Positions 51,848-61,176 of a stretch of DNA of 64,000 nucleotides are shown piece after piece; the first letter of the stretch is position 1; every line of letters begins with the position of its first letter. Where the stretch lies: NCBI RefSeq assembly GCF_036195045.1, contig NZ_CP108100.1:6448001-6512000 (forward strand). Direction: 5' to 3'. Under the pieces are notes generated by a model, which saw only the letters and a list, made by a program, of their open reading frames with translations, was not told where the DNA came from and searched no databases. The position numbers and the translations under genes were made by a program. The DNA comes from Streptomyces sp. NBC_00236. Lineage in GTDB: Bacteria > Actinomycetota > Actinomycetes > Streptomycetales > Streptomycetaceae.

Positions 51848-54769
51848 ATGCAGCCCTCTCCGGAGCAGAGTCCGCATCACGCCTACCCCGATCACTGGGA
51901 GGCGGACGTGGTGCTCCGCGACGGCGGCACCGCCCGCATCAGGCCCATCACCACGGACGATGCCGACCGGCTGGTGAGCTTCTACGAGCAGGTCTCCGAC
52001 GAGTCGAAGTACTACCGCTTCTTCGCTCCCTACCCCCGTCTCTCCGCCAAGGACGTCCACCGCTTCACCCATCACGACTACGTCGACCGGGTGGGGCTGG
52101 CCGTCACGGTGGGCGGCGAGTTCATCGCCACGGTCCGCTACGACCGGATCAACGCGCAGGGCAGGCCCGCATCGGCCCCGGCCGACGAGGCCGAGGTGGC
52201 CTTCCTCGTCCAGGACGCCCATCAGGGCCGAGGCGTCGCATCGGCCCTGCTCGAACACATCGCGGCCGTTGCCCGCGAACGCGGCATCCGGCGCTTCGCC
52301 GCCGAGGTACTGCCCGCCAACAACAAAATGATCAAGGTGTTCCGGGACGCCGGATACACCCAGCAGCGCAGCTTCGAGGACGGCTCCGTCCACCTCACCC
52401 TGGATCTCGAACCGACCGCCGAGTCGCTCGCCGTCCAGCGCGCCCGGGAACAGCGCGCCGAGGCCCGCTCCGTGCAGCGCCTGCTCGCCCCGGGCTCCGT
52501 CGCCGTCATCGGCGCGGGCCGCACCCCGGGCGGCGTCGGCCGAACGGTCCTGCGCAACCTCCTCGGTGCCGGCTTCACCGGCCGCACCTATGCCGTGAAC
52601 AGCGCGTTCGCCGCCGACCAGGCCACCATCGACGGTGTGCCCGCCCACCGCTCCCTCGGCGAGATCGGTGAACCGGTCGACCTGGCCGTCGTCGCCGTTC
52701 CGGCCGACCGGGTGCCCGAAGCCGTCGCGGACTGCGGGGAACACGGCGTCCAGGGGCTCGTCGTCCTGTCCGCCGGCTACGCCGAGTGGGGGGCCGAGGG
52801 CCGCGAACGCCAGCGCGAACTGGTGCGCCAGGCCCGCTCGTACGGCATGCGGATCATCGGTCCGAACGCCTTCGGCATCATCAACAACTCCGAGGCGGTC
52901 CGGCTCAACGCCTCCCTCGCGCCCGAGCGGCCCGCCTCCGGGCGCATCGGCCTGTTCACCCAGTCCGGCGCGATCGGCATCGCTCTGCTCTCCGGGCTCT
53001 ACCGGCGCGGCGCGGGGCTCTCCACGTTCATCTCCGCCGGCAACCGCGCCGACATCTCCGGCAACGACTTCCTCCAGTACTGGTACGAGGACCCGGACAC
53101 CGACGTCGCCCTGCTGTACCTGGAGTCGCTCGGCAACCCCCGCAAGTTCACCCGCCTCGCCCGGCGGACCGCGGCCGTGAAGCCGGTGGTCGTGGTGAAG
53201 GGCGCCCGGCACAGCGGCTCCACGCCACCCGGCCACGCGGTCCCCGTCAGCCGGATCCCGGACGCGACGGTCTCCGCGCTGATGCGGCAGGCGGGCGTGA
53301 TCCGCGTCGACACGGTGACGGAGATGGTCGACGCGGGCCTGCTCCTCGCCGACCAGCCCCTCCCGGCCGGCGGGCGGGTCGCGATCCTCGGCAACTCGGA
53401 GTCCCTCGGGCTGCTCACGTACGACGCCTGCCTGGCGGAGGGGCTGCGCCCGCGCCCGCCCGTCGACCTCACCACGGCAGCCACGCCGCAGGACTTCCGG
53501 GACGCGCTGTCCGCGGCCCTGGCCGACGACGGCTGCGACGCGGTCGTCGTGACGGCGATCCCGTGGGTCGGCGAGAACGGCGAGGCGGAGTCGGGTGACG
53601 GCGAGGTCCTCGCCACGGCCCTGCACGCGGCGGCCGCCACCGGTCCCGCCAAGCCGGTGGCCGTGGTCCATGTGGAGATCGGCGGCCTCGCCGAGGCCCT
53701 GGCCGCCGCGACCAGCACGGTGGCGCAGCAGCGCCCGTCGACGGCGTCACCCGCCCTCGGCGTACCAGGGCGCCCCGCCGCCGCGGCCCCACGCCGACCG
53801 GACACCGGCCGTGCCGCCACCGGCCGCCCCGCCCCCGCCCCCGACAAGGCGGCCGGCGACGACGGCCCCGCACCCGGCGCCCCCCGCCCGGTGGGCCGGA
53901 TCCCCGCCTACCCCGCCGCCGAACGCGCGGTCCGGGCGCTCGCCGAAGCCGTGCGGTACGCCCAGTGGCGACGCCAGGCCGCCGTACCCGGAAAGGTGCC
54001 CGAGTTCCTCGACGACACCATCGACGAACCGGCCGCGGGCGCCCTCATCGAAACCCTGCTCGGCCAGGACCCCGATCCGCGTGGCAGGCCCCTGGAACAC
54101 GACGAGGCCCGCGAACTGCTGGCCTGCTACGGCATCACCGTCCGCCCCACCCTCCCGGCCCCCGGCCCCGAGGAGGCCGTGGCCGCGGCGGCGCGGCTCG
54201 GCTACCCCGTGGCGCTCAAGACCACCGCACCGCATCTGCGCCACCGGGCCGACCTCGGCGGGGTCCGCCTGGACCTCGACGGCGAGCCGGCGCTGCGCCG
54301 CGCGTACGGCGAACTGACCGACCTGCTCGGCAAACCCGCCGAGCTCCGGCCCGTCGTGCAGTCGATGGCCCCGCGCGGCGTCGACACCGTGGTGCGGGCC
54401 ACCATCGACCCGGCAGCCGGAGCCGTCCTCTCCTTCGGCCTGGCGGGCGCCCCCTCCGAACTCCTCGGAGACACCGCACACCGCCTGGTCCCCGCCACGG
54501 ACCGCGACGCGGCCGAACTGATCCGGTCCATCCGGGCGGCCCCGGTCCTCTTCGGCTGGCGCGGCTCGGCGCCCGTGGACACCGCCGCGCTGGAGGAACT
54601 GCTGCTGCGGGTCTCGCGACTGGTCGACGACCACCCCGAGGTGGTCTCGATCGCCCTGGAACCGGTCGTGGTCGCCACCCAGGGACTGACCGTCCTCGGA
54701 GCGAGCGTCCGGCTCTCGCCGCCCCCGGCCCGCACCGACCTCGGCCCCCGGCGCCTGTCCAACTACTGA
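51848..54769 (+). CDS. GNAT acetyltransferase fused to ADP-forming acyl-CoA synthetase (Pat-like)
   Basis: The 973-residue protein has an N-terminal GNAT domain (about residues 15-190; VAFLVQDAHQGRGVASALLEHIAAVARERGI binds acetyl-CoA). It is followed by a CoA-binding Rossmann domain (LLAPGSVAVIGAGRTPGGVG), succinyl-CoA-ligase-like domains (GLFTQSGAIGIALL), a Pro/Ala-rich linker (630-685) and an ATP-grasp-like domain (LACYGITV, PVALKTTAPHLRHR). Such proteins acetylate acyl-CoA synthetases and sense acyl-CoA. The GNAT domain leads, the reverse of the Salmonella Pat order. Initiation at 51848 is probably leaderless (TACGCT six bases upstream). Confidence 0.9.
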   Translation: MQPSPEQSPHHAYPDHWEADVVLRDGGTARIRPITTDDADRLVSFYEQVSDESKYYRFFAPYPRLSAKDVHRFTHHDYVDRVGLAVTVGGEFIATVRYDRINAQGRPASAPADEAEVAFLVQDAHQGRGVASALLEHIAAVARERGIRRFAAEVLPANNKMIKVFRDAGYTQQRSFEDGSVHLTLDLEPTAESLAVQRAREQRAEARSVQRLLAPGSVAVIGAGRTPGGVGRTVLRNLLGAGFTGRTYAVNSAFAADQATIDGVPAHRSLGEIGEPVDLAVVAVPADRVPEAVADCGEHGVQGLVVLSAGYAEWGAEGRERQRELVRQARSYGMRIIGPNAFGIINNSEAVRLNASLAPERPASGRIGLFTQSGAIGIALLSGLYRRGAGLSTFISAGNRADISGNDFLQYWYEDPDTDVALLYLESLGNPRKFTRLARRTAAVKPVVVVKGARHSGSTPPGHAVPVSRIPDATVSALMRQAGVIRVDTVTEMVDAGLLLADQPLPAGGRVAILGNSESLGLLTYDACLAEGLRPRPPVDLTTAATPQDFRDALSAALADDGCDAVVVTAIPWVGENGEAESGDGEVLATALHAAAATGPAKPVAVVHVEIGGLAEALAAATSTVAQQRPSTASPALGVPGRPAAAAPRRPDTGRAATGRPAPAPDKAAGDDGPAPGAPRPVGRIPAYPAAERAVRALAEAVRYAQWRRQAAVPGKVPEFLDDTIDEPAAGALIETLLGQDPDPRGRPLEHDEARELLACYGITVRPTLPAPGPEEAVAAAARLGYPVALKTTAPHLRHRADLGGVRLDLDGEPALRRAYGELTDLLGKPAELRPVVQSMAPRGVDTVVRATIDPAAGAVLSFGLAGAPSELLGDTAHRLVPATDRDAAELIRSIRAAPVLFGWRGSAPVDTAALEELLLRVSRLVDDHPEVVSIALEPVVVATQGLTVLGASVRLSPPPARTDLGPRRLSNY

Positions 54770-54849
54770 CCCGCCCCGCCCCGGGCCCCGTCCGGCAGCG
54801 ACGGCGGGACCGTCCCCGGCAGCCATCGGCCCCCCGTAGGATGGTGCGT

Positions 54850-55446
54850 ATGGCTAAGACCGGTACGACGACCCAGGGGCTGCGCGCGGCGATCGAGCGC
54901 AGCGGCTACTACCCGGCCCTCGTGGCCGAGGCGGTGGAGGCCGCCGTCGGCGGTGAGCCGGTCGCTTCGTACCTGGTGCACCAGGAGACGACCTTCGACT
55001 CCAACGAGGTGCGCAGGCACGTCACGGTGCTGGTGCTCACGGACACCCGCTTCATCGTCAGCCACACCGATGAGCAGAACGCCGACACCAGCTCGCCGAC
55101 GCCCTACGCCACCACGTCCACCGAGTCCGTCAAGCTCGACCGGATCTCCTCGGTCGTGGTCAGCCGGGTCGTGGCCAACCCGGAGAAGTACGTCCCCGGC
55201 ACGCTGCCCCGCGAGGTCGTCCTGACCATCGGCTGGGGCGCCGTCTCCCGGATCGACCTGGAGCCCGCCGCCTGCGGCGACCCCAACTGCGAGGCCGACC
55301 ACGGCTACACGGGCAGCTCCACCGCCGACGACCTGAGCCTGCGGGTCAGCGAGGCCGGCGACGGCCCCGACACCGTGCGCCAGACGCTCGCGTTCGCCCA
55401 GGCGCTCTCCGAGGCCACGGCCGCGACCGCGGCGGCCGGCCGCTGA
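54850..55446 (+). CDS. DUF5998 protein
   Basis: The 198-residue protein begins AKTGTTTQGLRAAIERSGYYPALVAEAVEAAVGGEPVASYLVHQETTF, the conserved opening of the DUF5998 family in actinobacteria. A strand-rich middle (VLVLTDTRFIVSHTD) and a Cys pair CGDPNC are also present. Function unknown. The ATG at 54850 is seven bases after TAGGAT (54837-54842), suggesting a leaderless transcript; an ATG at 54841 is in frame. Its stop overlaps the start of the phosphodiesterase gene (TGATG), so the two are coupled. Confidence 0.82.
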   Translation: MAKTGTTTQGLRAAIERSGYYPALVAEAVEAAVGGEPVASYLVHQETTFDSNEVRRHVTVLVLTDTRFIVSHTDEQNADTSSPTPYATTSTESVKLDRISSVVVSRVVANPEKYVPGTLPREVVLTIGWGAVSRIDLEPAACGDPNCEADHGYTGSSTADDLSLRVSEAGDGPDTVRQTLAFAQALSEATAATAAAGR

Positions 55447-56636
55447 TGGCCCACCCGGCCTGGCAGGACGACCCCGTGCTGCTGCCAGTCGACACCGCCC
55501 CCGTACCGGAGTACGGCAGCGGCTCGCTCGCGGACCTGCTCCCCACTCTCGTCGCGGGACAGGGCGTCCCCGGATTCACCGCGGCGATCCCCGAGCTCAC
55601 CCCCGCCGACCGCAACTGCGTCTTCCTGATCGACGGTCTCGGCTGGGAGCAGATCAAGGCGCACCCCGACGAGGCACCGTTCCTGTACTCCCTCCTGCCC
55701 ACCTCACGCGGTGGCACGGGCCGCCCCGTCACCGCGGGTTTCCCGGCCACCACCGCCACCTCGCTGGCCTCGGTCGGCACCGGGCTCCCGCCGGGCGAGC
55801 ACGGCCTGCCCGGCTACACGGCCCGCAATCCGGAGACCGGCGAGCTGATGAACCAGCTCCGCTGGAAGCCGTGGACACCGCCGAAGGTCTGGCAGCCGTA
55901 CCCCACCGTCTTCCAGCTGGCCGACGCCGCCGGAGTGCGTACCGCCCAGGTCTCCGCCCCCGCCTTCGAGCAGACCCCGCTGACCAAGGTCGCGCTCAGC
56001 GGCGGCTCGTTCCTCGGCCGGCTCACCGGTGAGGAGCGGATGGACGTCGCCGCCCAGCGGCTGGCGGCCGGGGACCGGTCCCTCGTCTACACGTACTACA
56101 GCGAGGTCGACGGCAAGGGACACCGCTTCGGTGTCGACTCCGACGCCTGGCGCGGGCAGCTGATGTACGTCGACGGGCTGGCCCGGCGCCTCGCCGAGCA
56201 GCTCCCGCCGCGCTCGGCGCTGTACATCACCGCCGACCACGGCATGATCGACATCCCGTTCGACGAACAGTCCAGGATCGACTTCGACGAGGACTGGGAG
56301 CTGCGCGCCGGCGTCGCCCTGCTGGGCGGCGAGGGCCGTGCCCGCCATGTCTACGCCGTGCCGGGTGCCGAGGCCGATGTGCTGACCGTCTGGCGCGAGG
56401 TGCTCGGCGAGCAGTTCTGGGTGGCGAGCCGTGACGAGGCCGTCGAGGCGGGCTGGTTCGGCCCGCGGATCGACGAGCGGGTCCTCGGCAGGATCGGCGA
56501 CGTGGTCGCGGCGGCCCACGACGACGTGGTGATCACCGCCTCCGTCAACGAGCCGCACGAGTCCGCGATGGTCGGCATGCACGGCTCGATGACCCCCGTC
56601 GAGCAGCTCGTCCCGCTCCTCGAAGTACGGACCTAG
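55446..56636 (+). CDS. Alkaline-phosphatase-superfamily nucleotide pyrophosphatase/phosphodiesterase
   Basis: The 396-residue protein has the two-metal pattern of the nucleotide pyrophosphatase/phosphodiesterase family. FLIDGLGWEQ supplies the first metal Asp, GFPATTATSLASVGTGLPPGEHG a Thr nucleophile, YYSEVDGKGHRFG the second Asp and His, and TADHGMIDIP and EPHESAMVGMHGS the remaining ligands. It should hydrolyse phosphodiester or pyrophosphate bonds; the substrate is unknown. It lacks a signal peptide and looks cytosolic. It is translationally coupled to DUF5998 and lies 58 bp upstream of tdk. Confidence 0.88.
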   Translation: MAHPAWQDDPVLLPVDTAPVPEYGSGSLADLLPTLVAGQGVPGFTAAIPELTPADRNCVFLIDGLGWEQIKAHPDEAPFLYSLLPTSRGGTGRPVTAGFPATTATSLASVGTGLPPGEHGLPGYTARNPETGELMNQLRWKPWTPPKVWQPYPTVFQLADAAGVRTAQVSAPAFEQTPLTKVALSGGSFLGRLTGEERMDVAAQRLAAGDRSLVYTYYSEVDGKGHRFGVDSDAWRGQLMYVDGLARRLAEQLPPRSALYITADHGMIDIPFDEQSRIDFDEDWELRAGVALLGGEGRARHVYAVPGAEADVLTVWREVLGEQFWVASRDEAVEAGWFGPRIDERVLGRIGDVVAAAHDDVVITASVNEPHESAMVGMHGSMTPVEQLVPLLEVRT

Positions 56637-56694
56637 ACCCTCCCGCCCCGTCCCGCTCTCCTCCCCGCCCGTCCCGAAAGGTGCTCAACCCCTC

Positions 56695-57345
56695 ATGCCC
56701 GAGCTTGTGTTCTTCTCCGGAACGATGGACTGCGGAAAGAGCACGCTGGCCCTCCAGATCGGACACAACCGGTCGGCGCGAGGGCTCCAGGGCGTGATCT
56801 TCACCCGAGACGACCGGGCGGGGGAGGGGAAGCTCTCCTCCCGGCTGGGCCTGGTCACGGAAGCGGTCGAGGCCTCCGAGGGCATGGACCTGTACGCGCA
56901 CCTCGTCGATCAGCTCTCCCAGGGCGGCAGGGTGGACTACGTGATCGTCGACGAGGCGCAGTTCCTCGCCCCGGAACAGATCGACCAGTTGGCCCGCGTC
57001 GTCGACGACCTGGGCCTGGACGTCTTCGCCTTCGGTATCACCACGGACTTCCGCACCAAGCTCTTCCCGGGCTCCCAGCGGCTGATCGAGCTCGCCGACC
57101 GCATAGAGGCCCTTCAGGTGGAGGCGCTGTGCTGGTGCGGCGCGCGCGCCACCCACAACGCCCGGACGGTGGGCGGCGCGATGGTGGTGGAGGGTGAGCA
57201 GGTCGTCGTGGGTGATGTGAGCAGTCCCGCCGCGGAGACCGGTTACGAGGTGCTGTGCCGGCGCCACCATCGGCGCCGTATGACGAGCGGCTCCGCCCGC
57301 GCCGGCGCGCTCTCGCCGGACGTCCTGCCGGTGGCCTCCGGCTGA
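56695..57345 (+). CDS. tdk: Thymidine kinase
   Basis: Tdk phosphorylates thymidine in pyrimidine salvage. The 216-residue protein has the P-loop SGTMDCGKSTLA (residues 8-19), DEAQFL (Walker B-like with catalytic Glu), FGITTDFRTKLFPGS, and a zinc site CWCGARATHNARTV with CRRHH at the C-terminal side. The zinc-binding layout is that of type II thymidine kinases. The ATG at 56695 follows a weak GAAAGG. It is downstream of the phosphodiesterase gene on the same strand. It complements nrdJ as another route to DNA precursors. Confidence 0.95.
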   Translation: MPELVFFSGTMDCGKSTLALQIGHNRSARGLQGVIFTRDDRAGEGKLSSRLGLVTEAVEASEGMDLYAHLVDQLSQGGRVDYVIVDEAQFLAPEQIDQLARVVDDLGLDVFAFGITTDFRTKLFPGSQRLIELADRIEALQVEALCWCGARATHNARTVGGAMVVEGEQVVVGDVSSPAAETGYEVLCRRHHRRRMTSGSARAGALSPDVLPVASG

Positions 57346-57611
57346 GGTCGTCGCGGTCCGTGCTGCTCCGGTCCCACGGGAACGCGGCAGCGGTGACCGA
57401 CGACGCGACGCTCGGACCCGCCGGTGGACAGGCGCCCCGGCCGGCTTCCCATGGGCAGGCCGCCGCGGCACCCCCGATGCGGCCGACGACGAACTCGCCG
57501 GTCGGCGGCACGAGCCGCCCGGCGCACCTGACCACCGCGCCGCTCAGCGACGCGGCTGTCGTGCAGCAGCCCCCGTACCACCGCTGCACGACACCCGCCG
57601 CCTCTGCCTAC

Positions 57612-58043
57612 CTACGCAGGGCAGGTGGTGACCCACTTGTGGGACCTGAGCCGCACTCCGGCGTCCGGACCGGTGTTGCCCTGGAAGCCCTGGGCGGCGC
57701 AGGCGTAGTAGTCCTGGTAGTCGGCCTTCTTGTAGAACGCCACGTGCCGGTAGTCGCCTGCCCCTCCTGTCCCACGGTTCCAGATCGACTTGACGTTCTT
57801 CGTCCCGGCCCAGCTGCACCTGATGGCGCCGCCGAGCCAGTCGGGGTCATCCGCGTCCCATGCGCACACCGACCCGGTGCCGTTGAGGCCCGAGTAGACG
57901 CAGATGTCCCCGATGCTGCAGCCGCCCCATGCTGCCTGGGTGCCGGCAGGGGTGGCCGCCATGGCGCCGGATCCGGTGCTCAGGGCACTCCCCACTGCGA
58001 GCGCGGCTCCGAGTGCGGCAAGGGTCAACCGATGACTTCTCAT
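57612..58043 (-). CDS. Secreted peptidase-inhibitor (I36)-like protein
   Basis: The 143-residue protein begins with a signal peptide (RSHRLTLAALGAALAVGSALSTGSGAMA, cleavage near residue 30). A mature domain follows with AWGGCSIGDICVYSGLNGTGSVCAWDADDPDWL, several cysteines and Trp/Tyr-rich repeats. It resembles peptidase inhibitor I36-type, beta-gamma-crystallin-like secreted proteins of Streptomyces. The ATG at 58043 has GAAGGAGG upstream. It is divergent from the STAND gene. Between tdk and this stop the DNA (57346-57611) holds no gene. The inhibitor role is inferred from family only. Confidence 0.75.
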   Translation of the reverse strand: MRSHRLTLAALGAALAVGSALSTGSGAMAATPAGTQAAWGGCSIGDICVYSGLNGTGSVCAWDADDPDWLGGAIRCSWAGTKNVKSIWNRGTGGAGDYRHVAFYKKADYQDYYACAAQGFQGNTGPDAGVRLRSHKWVTTCPA

Positions 58044-58267
58044 GATGTGTTGCCTCCTTCGACTGGGGCTGCCGACGGCCGGCAGCTCCGTCCGCGACCT
58101 CGATCGCGGACTTCCTGACCTCAGCTTTCGCGGCCGGAGGATTGTCCGGCAGGCCCCTTTCGCCACTTCGGACAATTGCGGGACGGCATGCGGGTGGCGG
58201 TGTGCCGCCTTGTGGAGGGCCCGCCGGGCTTCGTAGCGTCGAACGGCATCCGTGATGAGGGGGAGTC

Positions 58268-60971
58268 ATGGGACGTCGTGAGCGGCCGCTCGACGCGGCC
58301 GAGGGACCTGTCGCCGAATTTGCCTGCGCCTTGAGGGAGTTACGCCACAAGGCCGGGAGCCGCACCTACCGGGCGATGGCGGACCGGGAACACTACTCGG
58401 CCGCGACGCTCGCACAGGCTGCCGCCGGCGTGCGACTGCCGACGCTCGCGGTCGTACTCGCCTACGTCCGCGCCTGTGACGGCGACCCCGAGGAGTGGAC
58501 AGAGCGCTGGAAGCACGCGTCGCGGGAGGCGGACGAGGCCAACGCGGCCTCTGCAGAAGGAGATCCGCCCTATCTGGGTCTGGCCCGCTTCGGTGTCGAG
58601 GACCACGATCGCTTCTTCGGGCGGGACCGTCTCGTCGACGAACTGGTCGACCTGTTCGTCCGAAGCGAGTTCGTCGTGTTGGTCGGACCGTCGGGCAGCG
58701 GCAAGTCCTCCTTACTGCGCGCGGGGCTGCTCCACCGCATCCGGGACGGTGCGATCCGTGGCCACCGGACGTCCACGATCCGCGTCCTCACTCCTGGTCC
58801 GCGGCCTGCGCACACCCATGCCGGGCTGTTCGATCCCGCGGTCCTGAGCAAGGGCACGCTGATCGTGGTGGATCAGTTCGAGGAGATCTTCACGCAGTGC
58901 ACGGACACGGGCGAGCGCGCGCTTCGTCGAACTGCTGAGCTCCGCTACCGGGACCGGCAGCGGCGTACGCGTCGTGGTCGCTGTCCGCGCCGACTTCTAC
59001 GGTCACCTCACCCAGCACCGAACACTCGCGGATGCGGCCCGCAGGGCGAGCATGCTGGTGCCGCCGATGAGCCCGGACGAGCTGCGCGAGGCGATCATCA
59101 AACCCGCGGCGCACGCCGGCCTCGTCGTGGAGCGGGCTCTGACAGCTCGACTCCTCAGCGAATCCGCCGACGAGGACGGCAGCCTCCCGCTGGTGTCCCA
59201 CGCGCTGCTGGAGATCTGGCGCCGCCGCAGGGGAAGGGTGCTGACCGAGGCGGCCTACGACGAGACGGGCGGCATCCAGGGCGCGATCGCCCGCACAGCG
59301 GACGACCTGTACGCGCGCCTGTCGCCCGCTCAGGCGGAAGCCGCCCGGCGCCTCCTGCTCCGCCTGATCACTCCGGGCCAGGGCACTCCGGACACCCGCC
59401 GCTCCGCCCCGCGCGCCGAGATCGCCGCGCTGGGCAACGGCAGCACCGAGGACACCGAAATCGTCCTGGAGCGCCTCGCCCGCGCTCGCCTCGTCACCCT
59501 TGACGAAGACTGTGTCGATCTCGCCCATGAGGCCGTGCTCGCCGGCTGGCCCCTGCTGCGTTCCTGGCTCGACGCGGACCGTGACCGGCTCCGCGCCCAG
59601 CGCCGGCTCACGGAAGCGGCTGCCAACTGGCAGAGTCTGGAACGCGACACCGGGGCTCTGTGCCGGGGACTGCGTCTGGACGAAGCCACCGGATATTTCG
59701 CCGACCCGGAGCAGGGGGGTGAACTGACCGAACTGGAAGCCGAGTTCCTCGAAGCCAGTCGCAGCGCCCGGAAACGGGAGCGCCACCGCCGCCGGGCCGG
59801 AATCACCGCTCTGTCCACTCTCCTTGTCCTCAGCCTCCTCGCCGGCCTGGCCGCCTGGCAGCAGAATCGGAGCAGCGAGCAACGCAGCCGCGAGGTCGAG
59901 GCACGCCGCATCGTCCTGGCAGAGGCGTTCGGCTCCCGGTGGGACCGGGCTCCCGCTCTGACACGCTTCAGCCGCGCGGGCGACAGGCTGGCCGTAGCCC
60001 GCGCGGATCCGGACGGCCGGCGCCTCCGCGTCAGCGTCCTCGACGCGCGAACCGGGGCACTCCTCGCATCTCCACCGCGCGTGTCCTGCCCGCCCGACGG
60101 CGCCGTCGGGCGGTACAGCTGCGGCAGCGTGTCGCTGGCCTTCAACTCCACAGGACGGACGCTCGCCTACGGCGTGACAGGCTTCGACGCGTCCGCCCCG
60201 GGGCGGATCGCCCTCTACGACACAGCCCGGCGGCGTATCACCACGGCCCTGTCCGGCGCCGACCTCGGCAGGGGCGACTGGCAGGACACCGCGTTCACCC
60301 CGGACGACGGGAAGCTGATAGTCGCGGGGGCGTCGGGCCCCTCGCCCACCACCCGGATCTGGGACCTCGGGCAGAAGGCCATCGCCGTGTCCATCCCGGA
60401 GGCGTCCGGCAGTCCGGTGCTGAGCCCGGACGGGACCCTGCTCACCACATTGAGCGGTTCGGCGTTCCGAATGCCCTCCGGCACACCGCTTTCCTCGGCA
60501 CGGACCCCTGGTCAGGCCACAGCCATGGCGTTCAGCCCCGACGGGAAGTACCTGGCGGTCGGTGAGGGCTCCGGTCGGATCGTGCTGTGGGACGGTCGGA
60601 TCACCCGACGGCTGGGCGAACTCGTCGACCCGGACACCCCCACCCGCCAGTACGTGTCCGCCCTGGCCTTCACACCCGACAGCCGGACCCTGGCCGTCGC
60701 CGGTGACGAAGGGGCCCTCCAGCTGTGGGACACCAACACCCGCCAACGCATCGGCAGCCCCCTCCCGACGGCCGGGGACACCATCGGCAGCCTTGCCTTC
60801 GACGGCAACCACACGCTGCGCGCGGCCGGCGACCATGCCCCGCCGCGTACCTACGATCTGTCGGTGACGGCCGTGGTCCGAGCCGTCTGCCGGCGCACGG
60901 GACGGCAGTTCACTCCCGACCAATGGAGTGCCCACCTTCCCGGAGTTCCCTATCGGCAGACGTGCCCGTGA
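58268..60971 (+). pseudogene. HTH-STAND NTPase-WD40 protein gene, frameshifted
   Basis: Frame 1 from the ATG at 58268 (GAGGGGGA upstream) encodes an HTH-like N-terminus (ELRHKAGSRTYRAMADREHYSAATLAQAAAG), a P-loop GPSGSGKSSLLRAG and Walker B LIVVDQFEEIF. After ERA at a (GC)4 run (58915-58922) coding continues in another frame: FVELLSSATGTGSG, then VRADFYGHLTQ, a winged region, a membrane helix (TALSTLLVLSLLAGLAAW) and a WD40 beta-propeller (RIWDLG, IVLWDG, LQLWDT). One missing GC dinucleotide would restore GERARFVELL. It is therefore a sequencing error, a recent mutation or phase variation. Intact family members are signal-transducing STAND ATPases. Confidence 0.85.
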
Positions 60972-61176
60972 GCCGACGGACACCGACCCCGGTTCCGAGT
61001 GGGGGAGCGAGGGCGCCCGCCATGCCCCGTACGGCTGGACGAACAGCCGGCCGCGCCCGCCCTGGTCCGCCCTGCGGTGGGCGGCCGGCGGCCTGGTCAC
61101 CGCCTGTCTCGCCGCCGGTCTGCTGGTCACTTCCAGGGCGTCGGTATCGCGCAGCCCGGGCCGGTGAGCGAGCGCC

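Noticed and set aside
53469..53873. Minus-strand frame inside the acetyltransferase fusion gene
   Set aside because: Arg/Pro-rich shadow of the linker region; no start site or domain.
60928..61167. A 79-codon frame with a C-terminal hydrophobic stretch after the STAND gene
   Set aside because: It overlaps the end of the WD40 coding region, has no good ribosome site and no recognisable family. The single hydrophobic stretch could arise by chance.
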